A DNA stretch of 64,000 bases from Actinacidiphila guanduensis (GTDB taxonomy: Bacteria; Actinomycetota; Actinomycetes; Streptomycetales; Streptomycetaceae), in contig NZ_FNIE01000010.1 of assembly GCF_900103985.1 (NCBI RefSeq), positions 1 to 64,000 of the forward strand, given 5' to 3'. Every line of letters begins with the position of its first letter. Positions within the stretch are counted from its first letter, which is position 1. The notes beneath the pieces were generated by a model. That model searched no databases and was not told where the DNA came from. It saw only the letters and a program-made list of their open reading frames with translations. Below are positions 50,141 to 59,541 of the stretch, one piece after another. The translations under genes were made by a program, and so were the position numbers.

Positions 50141-52140
50141 ACGGTCAGCTCCAGCTCCGGGACGCCCTCGGCAGTGAAGCCGAACACCCGCCCGTACAGG
50201 GCGAGTTCGGACTCCAGGCAGGTCACCATCGTCTCCAGCCGGCGGAAGCCGTGGCTCTCGCCGGCGAAGGTGAGGTACGCGTGCGGCACTCCGCGCCCGG
50301 CGACCGCGGCCAGGAACCGCTCGCACTGCACGGGCGGGCAGATCACGTCGTCCAGCCCCTGGAGCAGCAGGAAGGGGACGCTGATGCCGGCCGCCTGGTT
50401 GACCGGCGAGCGGTCGTGGTAGCGCTGCGGCACCTCGTCCACCGGGCCGACCAGGGACTCCAGGTACTGGGACTCGAAGTCGTGGGTCTCCCCGCCGTTC
50501 TTCGACCAGCCGGTCAGGTCCAGGATCGGGTAGAGGACGGTGCCGCAGGCGTAGGTGGAGGTGCCGGTCAGGGCGGCCGCGCTCGTCCAGCCGCCCGCGC
50601 TGCCGCCGCGGATCGCCAGCCGCGCGGGGTCGGCGGCGCCCTCGGCGACCAGTCCCTCGGCGACGGCCCCGCAGTCCTCGACGTCCACCACGCCCCACTG
50701 CTCCCGCAGCCGGTTGCGGTAGGCGCGGCCGTAGCCGGTGGAGCCGCCGTAGTTGACCTCGGCGACGCCGATGCCGCGGGAGGTGAAGTAGGCGATCTCC
50801 AGGTCGAGGACCATGGCGGCGCGGCTGGTGGGGCCGCCGTGCACCCAGATCACGTAGGGGGCCGGGCCCTCGCCCCGGATCGCGGGGTTGCGCGGCGGGT
50901 AGACGTGGGCGTGAACTTCGCGGCCGCCGGGTCCGGTGAAGGTGCGGGCGTGGGCCTCGGGCAGGTAGGCGGGGTCCACGGTGTCGTGGTGGGCGCTGCC
51001 GATCACGCGGGTGCGGCCGGTGGCGGTGTCCAGCTCGACGATCTCGTGCGAGGTGCGGGCGCTCGCGGCGACCCCGACGACGCGGTGGCCCGTGGCGGCA
51101 AGCGTCGGGCTCCACTCCGTCCAGGGCCCCACCGCGTCGGTGACCTCGCCGGTGACCGGGTCGAGCAGCCCCAGGCGCGGGCCGCCCACCCCGTGCAGCA
51201 CGGCGACCAGGCCGTCGGGGAGCGGGCGGAACCAGCGCTGGCCGAGCCGCCACAGCGCGCCGGCGAACTCCTCGGCCCGCGGGCAGAGGTTGACGGCCTC
51301 GCCGGTGACGGGGTCCACCCGGTGCAGGTTCCACCAGCCGGTGCGGTCGGTGGCGGCGAGCAGGGTGCCGTCGGGCGCCCACTCGGCCTGCGCCACCGAC
51401 TCCTCGGGGCCGCCGATGAGGGTGCGGGCCGCGCCCAGGCGGCCGTCGGGGCCCACCTCGGCGATCCGCAACTCGGTGCCGTCCCACGGCATGAGCGGGT
51501 GGTCCCAGGCGAGCCAGACCGCCCGGGTGCCGTCCGGGGAGAGCCGCGGGGCGGTGACGAAGCGGTGCCCGGCGGCAGCCAGTTCGCGCACGGCGGCCCG
51601 GTCCTCGGCGGCGGAGCCGTCCAGCGGCACGGCGGCGGCCACCCGGCGGCAGTCGCTGGGCCCCTCGCCGGTGAACTCCTCCATCACGGCCCAGACCTCG
51701 CCGCGGTCGGCGTCCACGCTCAGGTCGGCCCAGCGCAGGCCGCCGCCGACCGCCGAGAGCGGGGTGAGGGGGCGCGGCTCCCGCCCCGCGGCGTCCGGCG
51801 CGTCCGGGCGGAAGGCGTACAGGCGCTGGTCGGCGTGGTGAACGAAGACGACCAGCAGGGAGCCGTCGACCACGGCGCCGGCCCAGGGCGTGCCGCCGTA
51901 CTCGATGACGCGGCTGCGCACGTTCCACGGGGCGGGCAGCGGGACCTGCTCGGTGCCGTCGGGCAGCAGCCGGACCAGGGCGCGCCTGCCGCCCTCGGCG
52001 GGGCGGGGCGCGGTCCACCACACCTCGTCGCCGATGGTGCCCACGTACTCGGGACTGCCGTCGTGCGCGGCGGCGGTGGCCGCGTCGATCGGCGAGGGCC
52101 AGGTGCCGTAGGGGGCGCGGGAGATGGCGGGGGTGGTCAT
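50137..52140 (-). CDS. S9-family prolyl oligopeptidase-like serine peptidase
   Basis: A 667-residue cytoplasmic peptidase. The N-terminal beta-propeller (about residues 30-390) carries repeated WSPDG-like blades (APRLSPDGTRAVWLAWD; AEWAPDGTLLAATD). The C-terminal alpha/beta-hydrolase has the nucleophile Ser in IRGGSAGGWTSA, Asp in LQGLDDVICPP and His in FAGESHGFRR. Such enzymes cut short peptides, often after proline or with aminopeptidase action. Its ATG (52138-52140) overlaps the stop of the M20 gene (ATGA), and its own stop overlaps the LD-carboxypeptidase start. Confidence 0.94.
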   Translation of the reverse strand: MTTPAISRAPYGTWPSPIDAATAAAHDGSPEYVGTIGDEVWWTAPRPAEGGRRALVRLLPDGTEQVPLPAPWNVRSRVIEYGGTPWAGAVVDGSLLVVFVHHADQRLYAFRPDAPDAAGREPRPLTPLSAVGGGLRWADLSVDADRGEVWAVMEEFTGEGPSDCRRVAAAVPLDGSAAEDRAAVRELAAAGHRFVTAPRLSPDGTRAVWLAWDHPLMPWDGTELRIAEVGPDGRLGAARTLIGGPEESVAQAEWAPDGTLLAATDRTGWWNLHRVDPVTGEAVNLCPRAEEFAGALWRLGQRWFRPLPDGLVAVLHGVGGPRLGLLDPVTGEVTDAVGPWTEWSPTLAATGHRVVGVAASARTSHEIVELDTATGRTRVIGSAHHDTVDPAYLPEAHARTFTGPGGREVHAHVYPPRNPAIRGEGPAPYVIWVHGGPTSRAAMVLDLEIAYFTSRGIGVAEVNYGGSTGYGRAYRNRLREQWGVVDVEDCGAVAEGLVAEGAADPARLAIRGGSAGGWTSAAALTGTSTYACGTVLYPILDLTGWSKNGGETHDFESQYLESLVGPVDEVPQRYHDRSPVNQAAGISVPFLLLQGLDDVICPPVQCERFLAAVAGRGVPHAYLTFAGESHGFRRLETMVTCLESELALYGRVFGFTAEGVPELELTV

Positions 52141-53543
52141 CGGGCCGCCTCCTGGCGGGTCGGGCCGGCGGGGCTCCCGGCGGTGCCGGTGCGCAGCAGG
52201 AAACGGTCCAGGACGCGGACGCCGAAGTGCAGGGCCTCGACCGGCACCCGCTCGTCCACCCCGTGGAAGAGCGCGTTGTAGTCGAAGCCGGGCGGCAGCT
52301 TCAGCGGCGAGAAGCCGTAGCCGGTGATGCCGAGCCGGGAGAACTGCTTGGCGTCGGTGCCGCCGGACATGCAGTACGGCACCACGTGCGCCCCGGGGTC
52401 GAAGTGCTCCAGCGCCTCGCGCATCGCGGCGAAGGACGGGGAGTCCACGGGGGCCTGGAGGGCGACCTCCTTGTGGTGGTACTCCCAGCTGACGTGGGGG
52501 CCGGTCAGGGCGTCCAGGGTGGTGGTGAACTCCTGCTCGCCGCCGGGCAGTACGCGCCCGTCGACGAAGGCGGTGGCCGAGCCGGGGATGACGTTCACCT
52601 TGTAACCGGCGTCCAGCATGGTGGGGTTGGCGCTGTTGCGGACCGTGGGGCGCACGAAGGTCGCGGCCGGGCCGAGGGCGTCGACCAGCGCGTCCACGCC
52701 CTCGGGCGTCTCCAGGTCGGCGGGCAGGCCGTGCAGTTCGGCCAGCGCGGTGAGACTGGCGCGCACGGTGGGGGTCAGCCGCAGCGGCCAGCGGTGCTCG
52801 CCGATGCGGGCGACGGCGGCGGCCAGGTGGCTGACCGCGTTGTCCCCGTTGACCTTCGAGCCGTGGCCGGCCTTGCCGCGGGCGGTCAGCCGCAGCCAGG
52901 CGGTGCCGCGCTCGCCGGCCGCGACGGGGTAGATCCGCAGGGTGTCGCTCGCGTGGAAGGTGTACGCGCCGGACTCGCTGATGCCCTCGGTGCAGCCCTC
53001 GAAGAGCTCGGGGTGCTTGTCGGCGAGGAAGCCCGAGCCGTAGGAGGCGCTGTCCTCCTCGTCGGCGGTGAAGGCGAGCACGATGTCGCGGGCCGGGCGG
53101 CGGCCGGTGCGGGCCCAGGCGCGGACAGCGGCGAGCACCATCGCGTCCATGTTCTTCATGTCGATGGCGCCGCGACCCCACACCACACCGTCGCGCACCT
53201 CGCCGGAGAAGGGGTGCACGCTCCAGTCGGCGGCCTCGGCGGGCACGACGTCCAGGTGGCCGTGGACGAGCAGCGCGTCGGCGGCCGCATCGGTGCCGGC
53301 GATGCGGGCCACCACGTTGGCCCGGCCGGGCGCGGACTCCAGGATCCGCGGCTCGATGTCGGCGCCGGCGAGCTGCTCGGCGACATATTCGGCCGCGGGG
53401 CGCTCCAGGCCGTCGCCGCCGCCGCGGTTGGTGGTGTCGATGCGGATGAGGTCGGAGGTGAAGCGGACGACCTCATCCAGCGCCTGCGCGTCGGTGCCCG
53501 CGGCGCTGTCCTGCCCGGCGGCGCCGGGGATCTGCTCAGCCAT
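52137..53543 (-). CDS. M20-family metallopeptidase
   Basis: A 468-residue di-zinc peptidase (M20/M25/M40 type). Metal ligands: VHGHLDVVP (His and Asp), GRGAIDMKNM (bridging Asp), TADEEDSA (catalytic Glu and ligand), SESGAY and, at the end, NALFHGVDER (His). The dimerisation domain sits between. It would hydrolyse dipeptides or N-acyl amino acids. The gene overlaps both neighbours: by eight bases with the M55 gene upstream, and by ATGA with the S9 gene downstream. ATG 53541-53543 is used. Confidence 0.94.
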   Translation of the reverse strand: MAEQIPGAAGQDSAAGTDAQALDEVVRFTSDLIRIDTTNRGGGDGLERPAAEYVAEQLAGADIEPRILESAPGRANVVARIAGTDAAADALLVHGHLDVVPAEAADWSVHPFSGEVRDGVVWGRGAIDMKNMDAMVLAAVRAWARTGRRPARDIVLAFTADEEDSASYGSGFLADKHPELFEGCTEGISESGAYTFHASDTLRIYPVAAGERGTAWLRLTARGKAGHGSKVNGDNAVSHLAAAVARIGEHRWPLRLTPTVRASLTALAELHGLPADLETPEGVDALVDALGPAATFVRPTVRNSANPTMLDAGYKVNVIPGSATAFVDGRVLPGGEQEFTTTLDALTGPHVSWEYHHKEVALQAPVDSPSFAAMREALEHFDPGAHVVPYCMSGGTDAKQFSRLGITGYGFSPLKLPPGFDYNALFHGVDERVPVEALHFGVRVLDRFLLRTGTAGSPAGPTRQEAAR

Positions 53544-54372
53544 ACTGCTCCTCCACGGCCTGGGAGACGAGGGTGGTGACCGCCTTGAAGGCCCGGATGG
53601 CCTCGTACATCGTCGGCAGGGTGTAGGCGACCCGGCGCTCGCCGGAGTGCGCCACGCCGGGTACCGCGGTCGCGGCGCCGGCCAGGTGCACCGCGTCGAA
53701 CTCCAGCTCCACGGTGAACGGCCCGCCCTGCGCGGGCTCGTGGCGCACCGCGAGGGCGGCGGCCTCGGTGGCGGCGGCCCGGATGTCGGCCGCGGTGCGG
53801 GCCGGCGGGCGGCAGATCGCCGCGTACCGCGAGACGTAGTCCTTGACGGCGACGCCCTTGGCCCCCGGTGCGTATCCACGCGCGTCAACCACGGTGCGGT
53901 CGTCACCGGTGACCAGGACGACGGGGACCCCGTACTCGGCGACGACCAGCGCGTTGAGCCGGCCCTCGCTCGCCTGCTGTCCGTTGACCCACACGCCGGT
54001 GATGGAGTTGGCGAGGTAGGTGTGGGCGAGGACGCCCTCGGTGCCGGCGCCGGTGTGGTAGCCGACGAAGGCGATGCCGTCCACATCACCGTGCTGGACG
54101 CCCTCGACCATGGACAGCTCCTTGTGCCGCCCGGTGAGCATCTGCGCCCGCTCGTCGAGCTGCTCCAGCAGGAGGTTGCGCATGGTCCAGTGCGCCTCGT
54201 TGACCAGCACCTCGGTGGCACCGCCGTCGAAGAGGCCGGCGATCGCGGCGTTCACGTCCGAGGTGAACATGTGGCGGCAGCGCTGCCACTGCTCGCTGCC
54301 CGGCAGGACGTCGGCCGGCCACGTGACACCGGTCGCGCCCTCCATGTCCGCCGAGATCAGGATCTTCGTCAT
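53536..54372 (-). CDS. M55-family D-aminopeptidase (DppA-like)
   Basis: A 278-residue zinc enzyme related to DppA of Bacillus, which releases D-Ala from D-amino-acid peptides. Motifs: ILISADMEGATGV (the SxDxEG signature, metal Asp and Glu), TEVLVNEAHWTMRN (His), IAFVGYHTGAGTEGVLAHT (two His) and VVLVTGDDRTV. Length matches the family. It is the first gene of the four-gene peptidase operon. A DasR-type palindrome (54439-54454) and a TTGACC hexamer (complement of 54452-54457) lie 67-85 bases upstream, so N-acetylglucosamine-responsive control is plausible. Confidence 0.95.
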   Translation of the reverse strand: MTKILISADMEGATGVTWPADVLPGSEQWQRCRHMFTSDVNAAIAGLFDGGATEVLVNEAHWTMRNLLLEQLDERAQMLTGRHKELSMVEGVQHGDVDGIAFVGYHTGAGTEGVLAHTYLANSITGVWVNGQQASEGRLNALVVAEYGVPVVLVTGDDRTVVDARGYAPGAKGVAVKDYVSRYAAICRPPARTAADIRAAATEAAALAVRHEPAQGGPFTVELEFDAVHLAGAATAVPGVAHSGERRVAYTLPTMYEAIRAFKAVTTLVSQAVEEQYG

Positions 54373-54438
54373 GGCACGTCACGTTACGCGGCCCGGACCG
54401 CGCCGTGCCAGAGCCCCATCCGCCCTGTGGACAACTTC

Positions 54439-54454
54439 AGAGGTCTAGACCGGT
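54439..54454 (-). promoter_or_regulatory. DasR-type (dre-like) operator before the peptidase operon
   Basis: AGAGGTCTAGACCGGT matches 14 of 16 positions of the DasR consensus as I know it, A(G/C)TGGTCTAGACCA(G/C)T, with the central GGTCTAGACC intact. It overlaps a TTGACC -35-like hexamer (complement 54452-54457), 67 bases upstream of the M55 ATG. It is the only TCTAGA-centred dyad of this kind I saw. Confidence 0.6.
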
Positions 54455-54905
54455 CAAGATTGCCCCGGAGACCGGGGAAACCCCTTGCGACCTGCCTTTT
54501 CCCCGGGGGCAGCGGCGGCGGGCCACCGCCCGGTCGGACTCCCCGCGCACGTCGGGGCCGCCCTGCCGCCGCCCTGACCCGGCGCGGCCCGAACTGCCCT
54601 GCCGTCGCGGCAGGTTCGATCCCGCGCGGCCGGGGAAGACGCGGATACGGCGGGCCTGCCCGGCGGTAAATGCGTGGCGGATCGGCGCCGTCCGTGGTTC
54701 GTTGTGCTCGGTGCAGTGCCGTCCGGCGGCCGTCCGCGGCGCCGCTCGCCGGCATGCGCCCGCGCGGGAGCAACCACTCCCGCCGTGCTAGCGTCCAAAC
54801 CCTGTGTTCGGACTCTGACCTCCCCGTGCGGACGGGCGGGCCCGGGTCCGATCCCGCCGGACGGGACCCGGCCGGGAATCCGCACCCGCTATCGGAAGAG
54901 GGCAC
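54455..54905. other. Intergenic region between peptidase operon and membrane-protein gene
   Basis: About 450 bases with no convincing gene. CCCCGG-AGA-CCGGGG (54463-54477) is a short dyad beside the dre-like site. GAAGAGGG just before 54906 is the ribosome site of the next gene. Confidence 0.4.
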
Positions 54906-56600
54906 GTGACCACCTGGCAGCCTGCGCGCCTCGCCGCCGTCCGCGGCCCCAGGGCCCTCCTCCAGCGAGTGGACCTGCGCAGCCCCCTGGTGGTCGCCAC
55001 CGCCCTCTCCGCGGTGCTGCACGTGCTGTGGGCGTTCTTCCTCGCCAAGGACTCCGGCGACATGGCCGCCCAGTACGCCTGGACGGAGTTCATAAAGGCG
55101 CACCCCTCCGCCACGTACAACCTGTCGTGGTACGGCGGCATGCACCCCGCCTCCTACAGCATCCTCTCGCCCTATGTCATGGCCGCGCTCGGGGTCCGCG
55201 CCACCGGCGTGCTCGCCGGCACCCTGTCGGCCACCCTCGGGGCCGCGCTGATCGTCCGCGCCCGGGTCCGGCGCCCCATGATCCCGGTGCTGTGGACGAC
55301 GTTCGCTCTTTGGTGTGACGCCGTCTCCGGCCGGGTGACCTTCGAGCTCGGCATGCTCTTCGCCATGGCCGGCACGGTGCTGCTCTTCCCGGCCCGCAAG
55401 GCCGAGCGCGGGCGCCCGCCACGGCTGCTGACGGTCACCGCGATGGCCGCGCTGGCGACGATGTGCAGCCCCGTGGCCGGCCTGTTCCTGATGGTGGTGG
55501 CCGCCGCCCTCTTCCTGACCGGCCGCCGCAAGGAGGCCTACCTGGTGGCCGCCGCCCCGCCGGTGGTGGTCGGCGCGACCTCGCTGCTCTTCCCGTTCTA
55601 CGGAGTGCAGCCCTTCGCCTGGTACTTCGCGATCATCCCGTTCGCGGTGGCGGTGGCCTGCGCGCTCGCCGTGCCACGCGCCTGGAAGGCGGTGCACCTG
55701 GGCTCCTGGGCGTACGCCCTGGGCGTGGTGCTCACCTTCGTGATCCCCTCCCCCATCGGCAGCAACGTCGAGCGCCTCGCGCTGCTCTTCGGCGGCACCG
55801 TGCTGCTGATCGTGGCCATGGCCACCACCTGGGGCACCAAGCGCTCGGTCCTGCTGTGGCTGGCCTTCGCCGGCGCCGCCGCCTGGCAGATCGCCACGCC
55901 GATCGTCGACCAGGTGAACACCTCCTCCGCCTCGGTCGCCAGCTACCACGCGGCCCCGCTGATCGACGAGTTGAAGGACCTGCACGCCGACCGCGGCCGG
56001 GTCGAGGTGGTCCCCTTGCGCTCGCACTGGGAGGCCTCGGGCCTGTCCCCCTACGTCAACCTGGCCCGCGGCTGGAACCGGCAGGCAGACGTCGAGCGCA
56101 ACCCCCTCTTCTACGACGGCACCCTGACCGCCGACACCTACCACGACTGGCTGCGCCGCTGGAGCGTCGACTACGTGGTGCTCCCCTCCGCCCAGCCGGA
56201 CACCGCGGCGGTCGCCGAGGCGAAGCTGGTGGCCGCCCAGCCGCCGTGGCTGAGCCTGGTCTGGGAGGACGCCGACTGGCAGGTGTACCGCGTCGCCGAC
56301 CCGCTGCCGATGGCCGACCACCCGGCCCGGGTGGAGCAGGCCGGGCCCGCGGAGCTGACGGTCACCATGCCGCACAGCGGCTCGGTGCTGCTGCGCATCC
56401 CGTGGTCGCCGGTCCTGGGCATCGAGGGCGTCACCGACAGCAAGCACGGCTGCCTGGCGCCGGACGGCGACTGGACCCGGCTGTACGCCCCCGAGGGCGG
56501 CACCTACCGGATCGGCGGCTCCTACGCCCTGATCCGCGGCACCCAGTGCGACAAGGCGCAGATCCAGGACGGCACCGGGCGCGAGCCCGCCAAGCACTGA
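54906..56600 (+). CDS. Polytopic membrane protein with C-terminal extracellular domain
   Basis: A 564-residue protein with about ten hydrophobic helices in residues 25-340 (for example VVATALSAVLHVLWAFFLA and FLMVVAAALFLTG) and a hydrophilic C-terminal domain of about 220 residues (HAAPLIDELKDLHADRGRVEV; YVVLPSAQPDTAAVAEAKL; WQVYRVAD). The plan recalls GT-C-type glycosyltransferases, with a possible acidic motif FFLAKDSGDMAAQY in the first loop. Similar proteins are often labelled MFS transporters, which I do not support. Function unknown. GTG 54906 with GAGGG upstream. A 21-base-pair hairpin follows. Confidence 0.7.
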   Translation: MTTWQPARLAAVRGPRALLQRVDLRSPLVVATALSAVLHVLWAFFLAKDSGDMAAQYAWTEFIKAHPSATYNLSWYGGMHPASYSILSPYVMAALGVRATGVLAGTLSATLGAALIVRARVRRPMIPVLWTTFALWCDAVSGRVTFELGMLFAMAGTVLLFPARKAERGRPPRLLTVTAMAALATMCSPVAGLFLMVVAAALFLTGRRKEAYLVAAAPPVVVGATSLLFPFYGVQPFAWYFAIIPFAVAVACALAVPRAWKAVHLGSWAYALGVVLTFVIPSPIGSNVERLALLFGGTVLLIVAMATTWGTKRSVLLWLAFAGAAAWQIATPIVDQVNTSSASVASYHAAPLIDELKDLHADRGRVEVVPLRSHWEASGLSPYVNLARGWNRQADVERNPLFYDGTLTADTYHDWLRRWSVDYVVLPSAQPDTAAVAEAKLVAAQPPWLSLVWEDADWQVYRVADPLPMADHPARVEQAGPAELTVTMPHSGSVLLRIPWSPVLGIEGVTDSKHGCLAPDGDWTRLYAPEGGTYRIGGSYALIRGTQCDKAQIQDGTGREPAKH

Positions 56601-56635
56601 GCCCCGCCCGAACGGCGGCAGGCAGACGGCGAAGA

Positions 56636-56684
56636 CCCCGGCGGCGGGCCCGCACCCATGGGTGGTGCGGGCCCGCCGCCGGGG
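56636..56684. terminator. Very strong 21-base-pair bidirectional hairpin
   Basis: The arms 56636-56656 and 56664-56684 (inner ends GCACC and GGTGC, outer ends CCCCGGCGG and CCGCCGGGG) pair without mismatch around the 7-base loop CATGGGT. It separates the convergent membrane-protein and MFS-fusion genes. Confidence 0.9.
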
Positions 56685-56781
56685 CGTGAGGGGACTTCCC
56701 GCGGAGCAGCCGGGGGGAGGAGCCCCGGAGCGCGAAGGGCCCGAATCCGGGGCCCGTCCGCAAAACGGCGTGCCGCAGTGG

Positions 56782-59400
56782 CTAGTCCGCGTGCCCGAGT
56801 TGCAGGTCGCGCTCCGTGCGGCCGCCGCCGGCGACCTGGAGCACGGTCGCGACCGGCGGGTAGCCGGCGGCGATGACGGTGTACTCGCCCGCCGCCAGGT
56901 CGACGAAGCGGAAGTGGCCGTCGGGGCCGGTGGTCACGGAGTCCACGACGTTGCCCGCCGCGTCCAGCAGCGTCACCCGCGCGTCCTCCACCAGGCGGCC
57001 GCCGGGGGCCCGCACGGTGCCGCGCAGCACCGCGCCGCCGGCCAGTTCGACGTCCTGGCGGGTCTCCCGCGAGGCCTGCACGGAGACCGGCAGGGCGGCC
57101 GGGCGGAAGCCGGGCGCGCTGGCGGCCAGGGTGTACTCGCCCGCCACCAGGTCGGTCAGCGCGTAGCCGCCCTCGCGGTCGCTGCGGGAGGTGCCCACGA
57201 CATCGCCACGCACGTCGGTGAGGGTGACGATCGCGTCCCGTACCGGGGTGCCGTCGGCGGTCTGGACGCTGCCGGCCAGCCGCCCGGCGCCGCCGAGCAC
57301 CACGTCGAGCTCGACCGGGTGGTCGGCGACGGTGACGCTGACGGCCTGCGGCTGGTGGCCCCCGGCCGCGGCGATCAGCACGTAGCTGCCGGCGCCGGGG
57401 GTGCTCAGCGCGTAGCGGCCGTCCTCGGCGGTGGCGCCGCGGCCGACCTGGTGGCCGGAGCCGTCGATGAGGGTGAGGGCGGCGCGGCCGACGGAGGTGC
57501 CGTCGGAGTGCTGGACGGTGCCGCACACCGGTACGCCGCCGCCGCGACGGGCGCCGGGGACGCCCGCGTCGTGCGGGGGCGCGGTGAGGGTGGCGGTGGC
57601 CGGGCCGGCCGATCCGTACACCGGGTCGCGGCCGGTGCCGGGGTCGTGGCCGGGCTCGTAGCCGGGTTCGAACGCCGCCGGGGCGGCGGGGCCGTGCTGG
57701 GTCACCAGAGGTTTCTCCTTGAGCAGGAAGGCGAGGGCGAAGCCGAGTACCAGGACCGGCACCAGGTAGAGGAAGATCCGCGGCATGGCCTCGGCGTAGG
57801 CCGCGACGTATCCGTCGCGGACGGCCGCGGGCAGGGTGCGGACCAGCTGCGGGGTCACCGACTGGGGGTCGGGGAGGGCGGCGCCGTGCGGCAGTTCGAC
57901 GGCGAGGCGGTCGCCCAGGCGGTTGGCGAACAGCGTGCCGAAGACGGCCGCGCCGACCGAACCGCCGATCTGCCGGAAGTAGTTGTTGGCGCTGGTGGCG
58001 GAGCCGATGTCGGAGGGCCGCACGGAGTTCTGCACGGCGAGCACCAGGACCGGCAGGATCATGCCGATGCCCAGGCCGAGGACGGCCATGTAGACGCTGT
58101 ACTCGGGGCGGCCGGTGTGCGCGTCCAGCCGGGACAGCAGGTACATGCCCAGGGCGGACAGGCCGCCGCCGACGACGGGGAAGACCTTGTAGCGGCCGGT
58201 GCGGCTGATCAGCTGGCCGCCGGCGATGGAGGCGGCGACGACGCCGAGCATCATCGGCAGCATGAGCAGGCCGGAGCCGGTGGCGCTGGCGCCGTCGACC
58301 ATCTGCAGGAAGGTCGGCAGGTAGCTGGCGGCGCCGAAGAGGGCGACGCCGACCACGGCGCCGATCATGGCGCTGGTGTTGAAGACCCCGTCGCGGAACA
58401 GCCGCAGGGGGATCACGGGTTCGACGGCGAAGCGCTCCACGACGACGAAGAGCAGCGCGCAGACGGCGGTGGCGATCCCCAGGCCGATGATCTCCCGGGA
58501 CCGCCAGCCGTAGGTGGAGCCGCCCCACGTGGTGAGCAGCACCAGGCAGGTGGAGCCGGCGGCCAGCAGCAGGGCGCCCAGGACGTCCAGGCGCGGCCGG
58601 GCCTTGGGGCGGGGCAGCTTGAGCACCAGGGTGATCACCAGGAGCGTGACCAGGCCGAAGGGCACGTTGATGGAGAAGCACCAGCGCCAGGAGGCGTGGT
58701 CGGTGAAGAAGCCGCCGAGCAGCGGTCCGGCCACCGAGGCGACGCCGAACGCGGCGCCGATCAGGCCCATGTAGCGGCCGCGCTGCCGGGGCGGCACGAT
58801 GTCGGCGATGATCGCCTGGACGCCGATCATCAGCCCGCCGCCGCCGACGCCCTGGATGGCGCGGAAGGCGATCAGCTCGTTCATCGTGCGCGACCAGGCG
58901 GCCAGCGCGGAGCCGACGACGAAGACCAGGATCGCGAACTGGAAGACGCCCTTGCGGCCGAGCAGGTCGCCGAGCTTGCCGTAGATGGGCAGGCCGATCG
59001 TGGAGGCCAGCAGGTAGGCCGTGACGACCCAGGACATGCGGTCCAGGCCGTGCAGTTCGCCGACGATCTTCGGCAGGGCGGTGGCCACGATCATCTGGTC
59101 GAGGGCGGCCAGCAGCAGGGCGAGCATGAGGCCGAGGAAGACCAGGCGCAGCCGGCGCGGGCTGAGCGGCACGGACCCGGCACCGGGGGCGGCGGTGCCG
59201 GCGGTGTCGGCGGCCTCCTCGGCCGCACCGCCCGCGGCTGCGGGGGCGCCCTCCTGGGGCGGTCCGGCAGCCGGGCTCGCGGTCGGACCCGCCGCATCGA
59301 GGCCCGCGGCGGCGACCTGCTCCGGTGCGATCTGTGCCGCACCGCCCCCCACCTCGTCCTTCGCCGCGGCCGCATGCCCGGCCAGCGTGCTGGAACTCAC
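56782..59400 (-). CDS. MFS (DHA2) transporter fused to three CarboxypepD-type domains
   Basis: An 872-residue fusion. After an Ala/Gly-rich cytoplasmic N-terminus of about 75 residues, residues about 75-565 form a 14-helix DHA2 transporter (LLLAALDQMIVATALPKIVG; LPIYGKLGDLLGRKGVF; GAAFGVASVAGPLLGGFF). After a linker come three repeats of about 80 residues at about 623-700, 703-782 and 783-866, each with the CarboxypepD_reg pattern (GTVQHSDGTSVGRAALTLID; GSVQTADGTPVRDAIVTLTD; GTVRAPGGRLVEDARVTLLD, each ending GxYxLxAxxxGY-like). The repeats may bind substrate or a partner. GTG 59398-59400 is chosen for AGGGGA six bases upstream; GTG 59404-59406 is possible. Confidence 0.9.
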   Translation of the reverse strand: MSSSTLAGHAAAAKDEVGGGAAQIAPEQVAAAGLDAAGPTASPAAGPPQEGAPAAAGGAAEEAADTAGTAAPGAGSVPLSPRRLRLVFLGLMLALLLAALDQMIVATALPKIVGELHGLDRMSWVVTAYLLASTIGLPIYGKLGDLLGRKGVFQFAILVFVVGSALAAWSRTMNELIAFRAIQGVGGGGLMIGVQAIIADIVPPRQRGRYMGLIGAAFGVASVAGPLLGGFFTDHASWRWCFSINVPFGLVTLLVITLVLKLPRPKARPRLDVLGALLLAAGSTCLVLLTTWGGSTYGWRSREIIGLGIATAVCALLFVVVERFAVEPVIPLRLFRDGVFNTSAMIGAVVGVALFGAASYLPTFLQMVDGASATGSGLLMLPMMLGVVAASIAGGQLISRTGRYKVFPVVGGGLSALGMYLLSRLDAHTGRPEYSVYMAVLGLGIGMILPVLVLAVQNSVRPSDIGSATSANNYFRQIGGSVGAAVFGTLFANRLGDRLAVELPHGAALPDPQSVTPQLVRTLPAAVRDGYVAAYAEAMPRIFLYLVPVLVLGFALAFLLKEKPLVTQHGPAAPAAFEPGYEPGHDPGTGRDPVYGSAGPATATLTAPPHDAGVPGARRGGGVPVCGTVQHSDGTSVGRAALTLIDGSGHQVGRGATAEDGRYALSTPGAGSYVLIAAAGGHQPQAVSVTVADHPVELDVVLGGAGRLAGSVQTADGTPVRDAIVTLTDVRGDVVGTSRSDREGGYALTDLVAGEYTLAASAPGFRPAALPVSVQASRETRQDVELAGGAVLRGTVRAPGGRLVEDARVTLLDAAGNVVDSVTTGPDGHFRFVDLAAGEYTVIAAGYPPVATVLQVAGGGRTERDLQLGHAD

Positions 59401-59541
59401 TGCCACTCCCCTCGTCGCACCTGCTTCGCCACCGTCTCCCGCATGAGGCGACAACGACGGACAGGTGCGACGAGTCTCAGGAAGCCGGCAAAACCACCCG
59501 TATCAGTGAATGATCGCGAAACCGGCCGAGTTCCCGGGGAG

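Noticed and set aside
54906..56600. MFS transporter call for the 564-residue membrane protein
   Set aside because: No MFS motif A, and a large soluble C-terminal domain; the plan fits GT-C-like proteins better.
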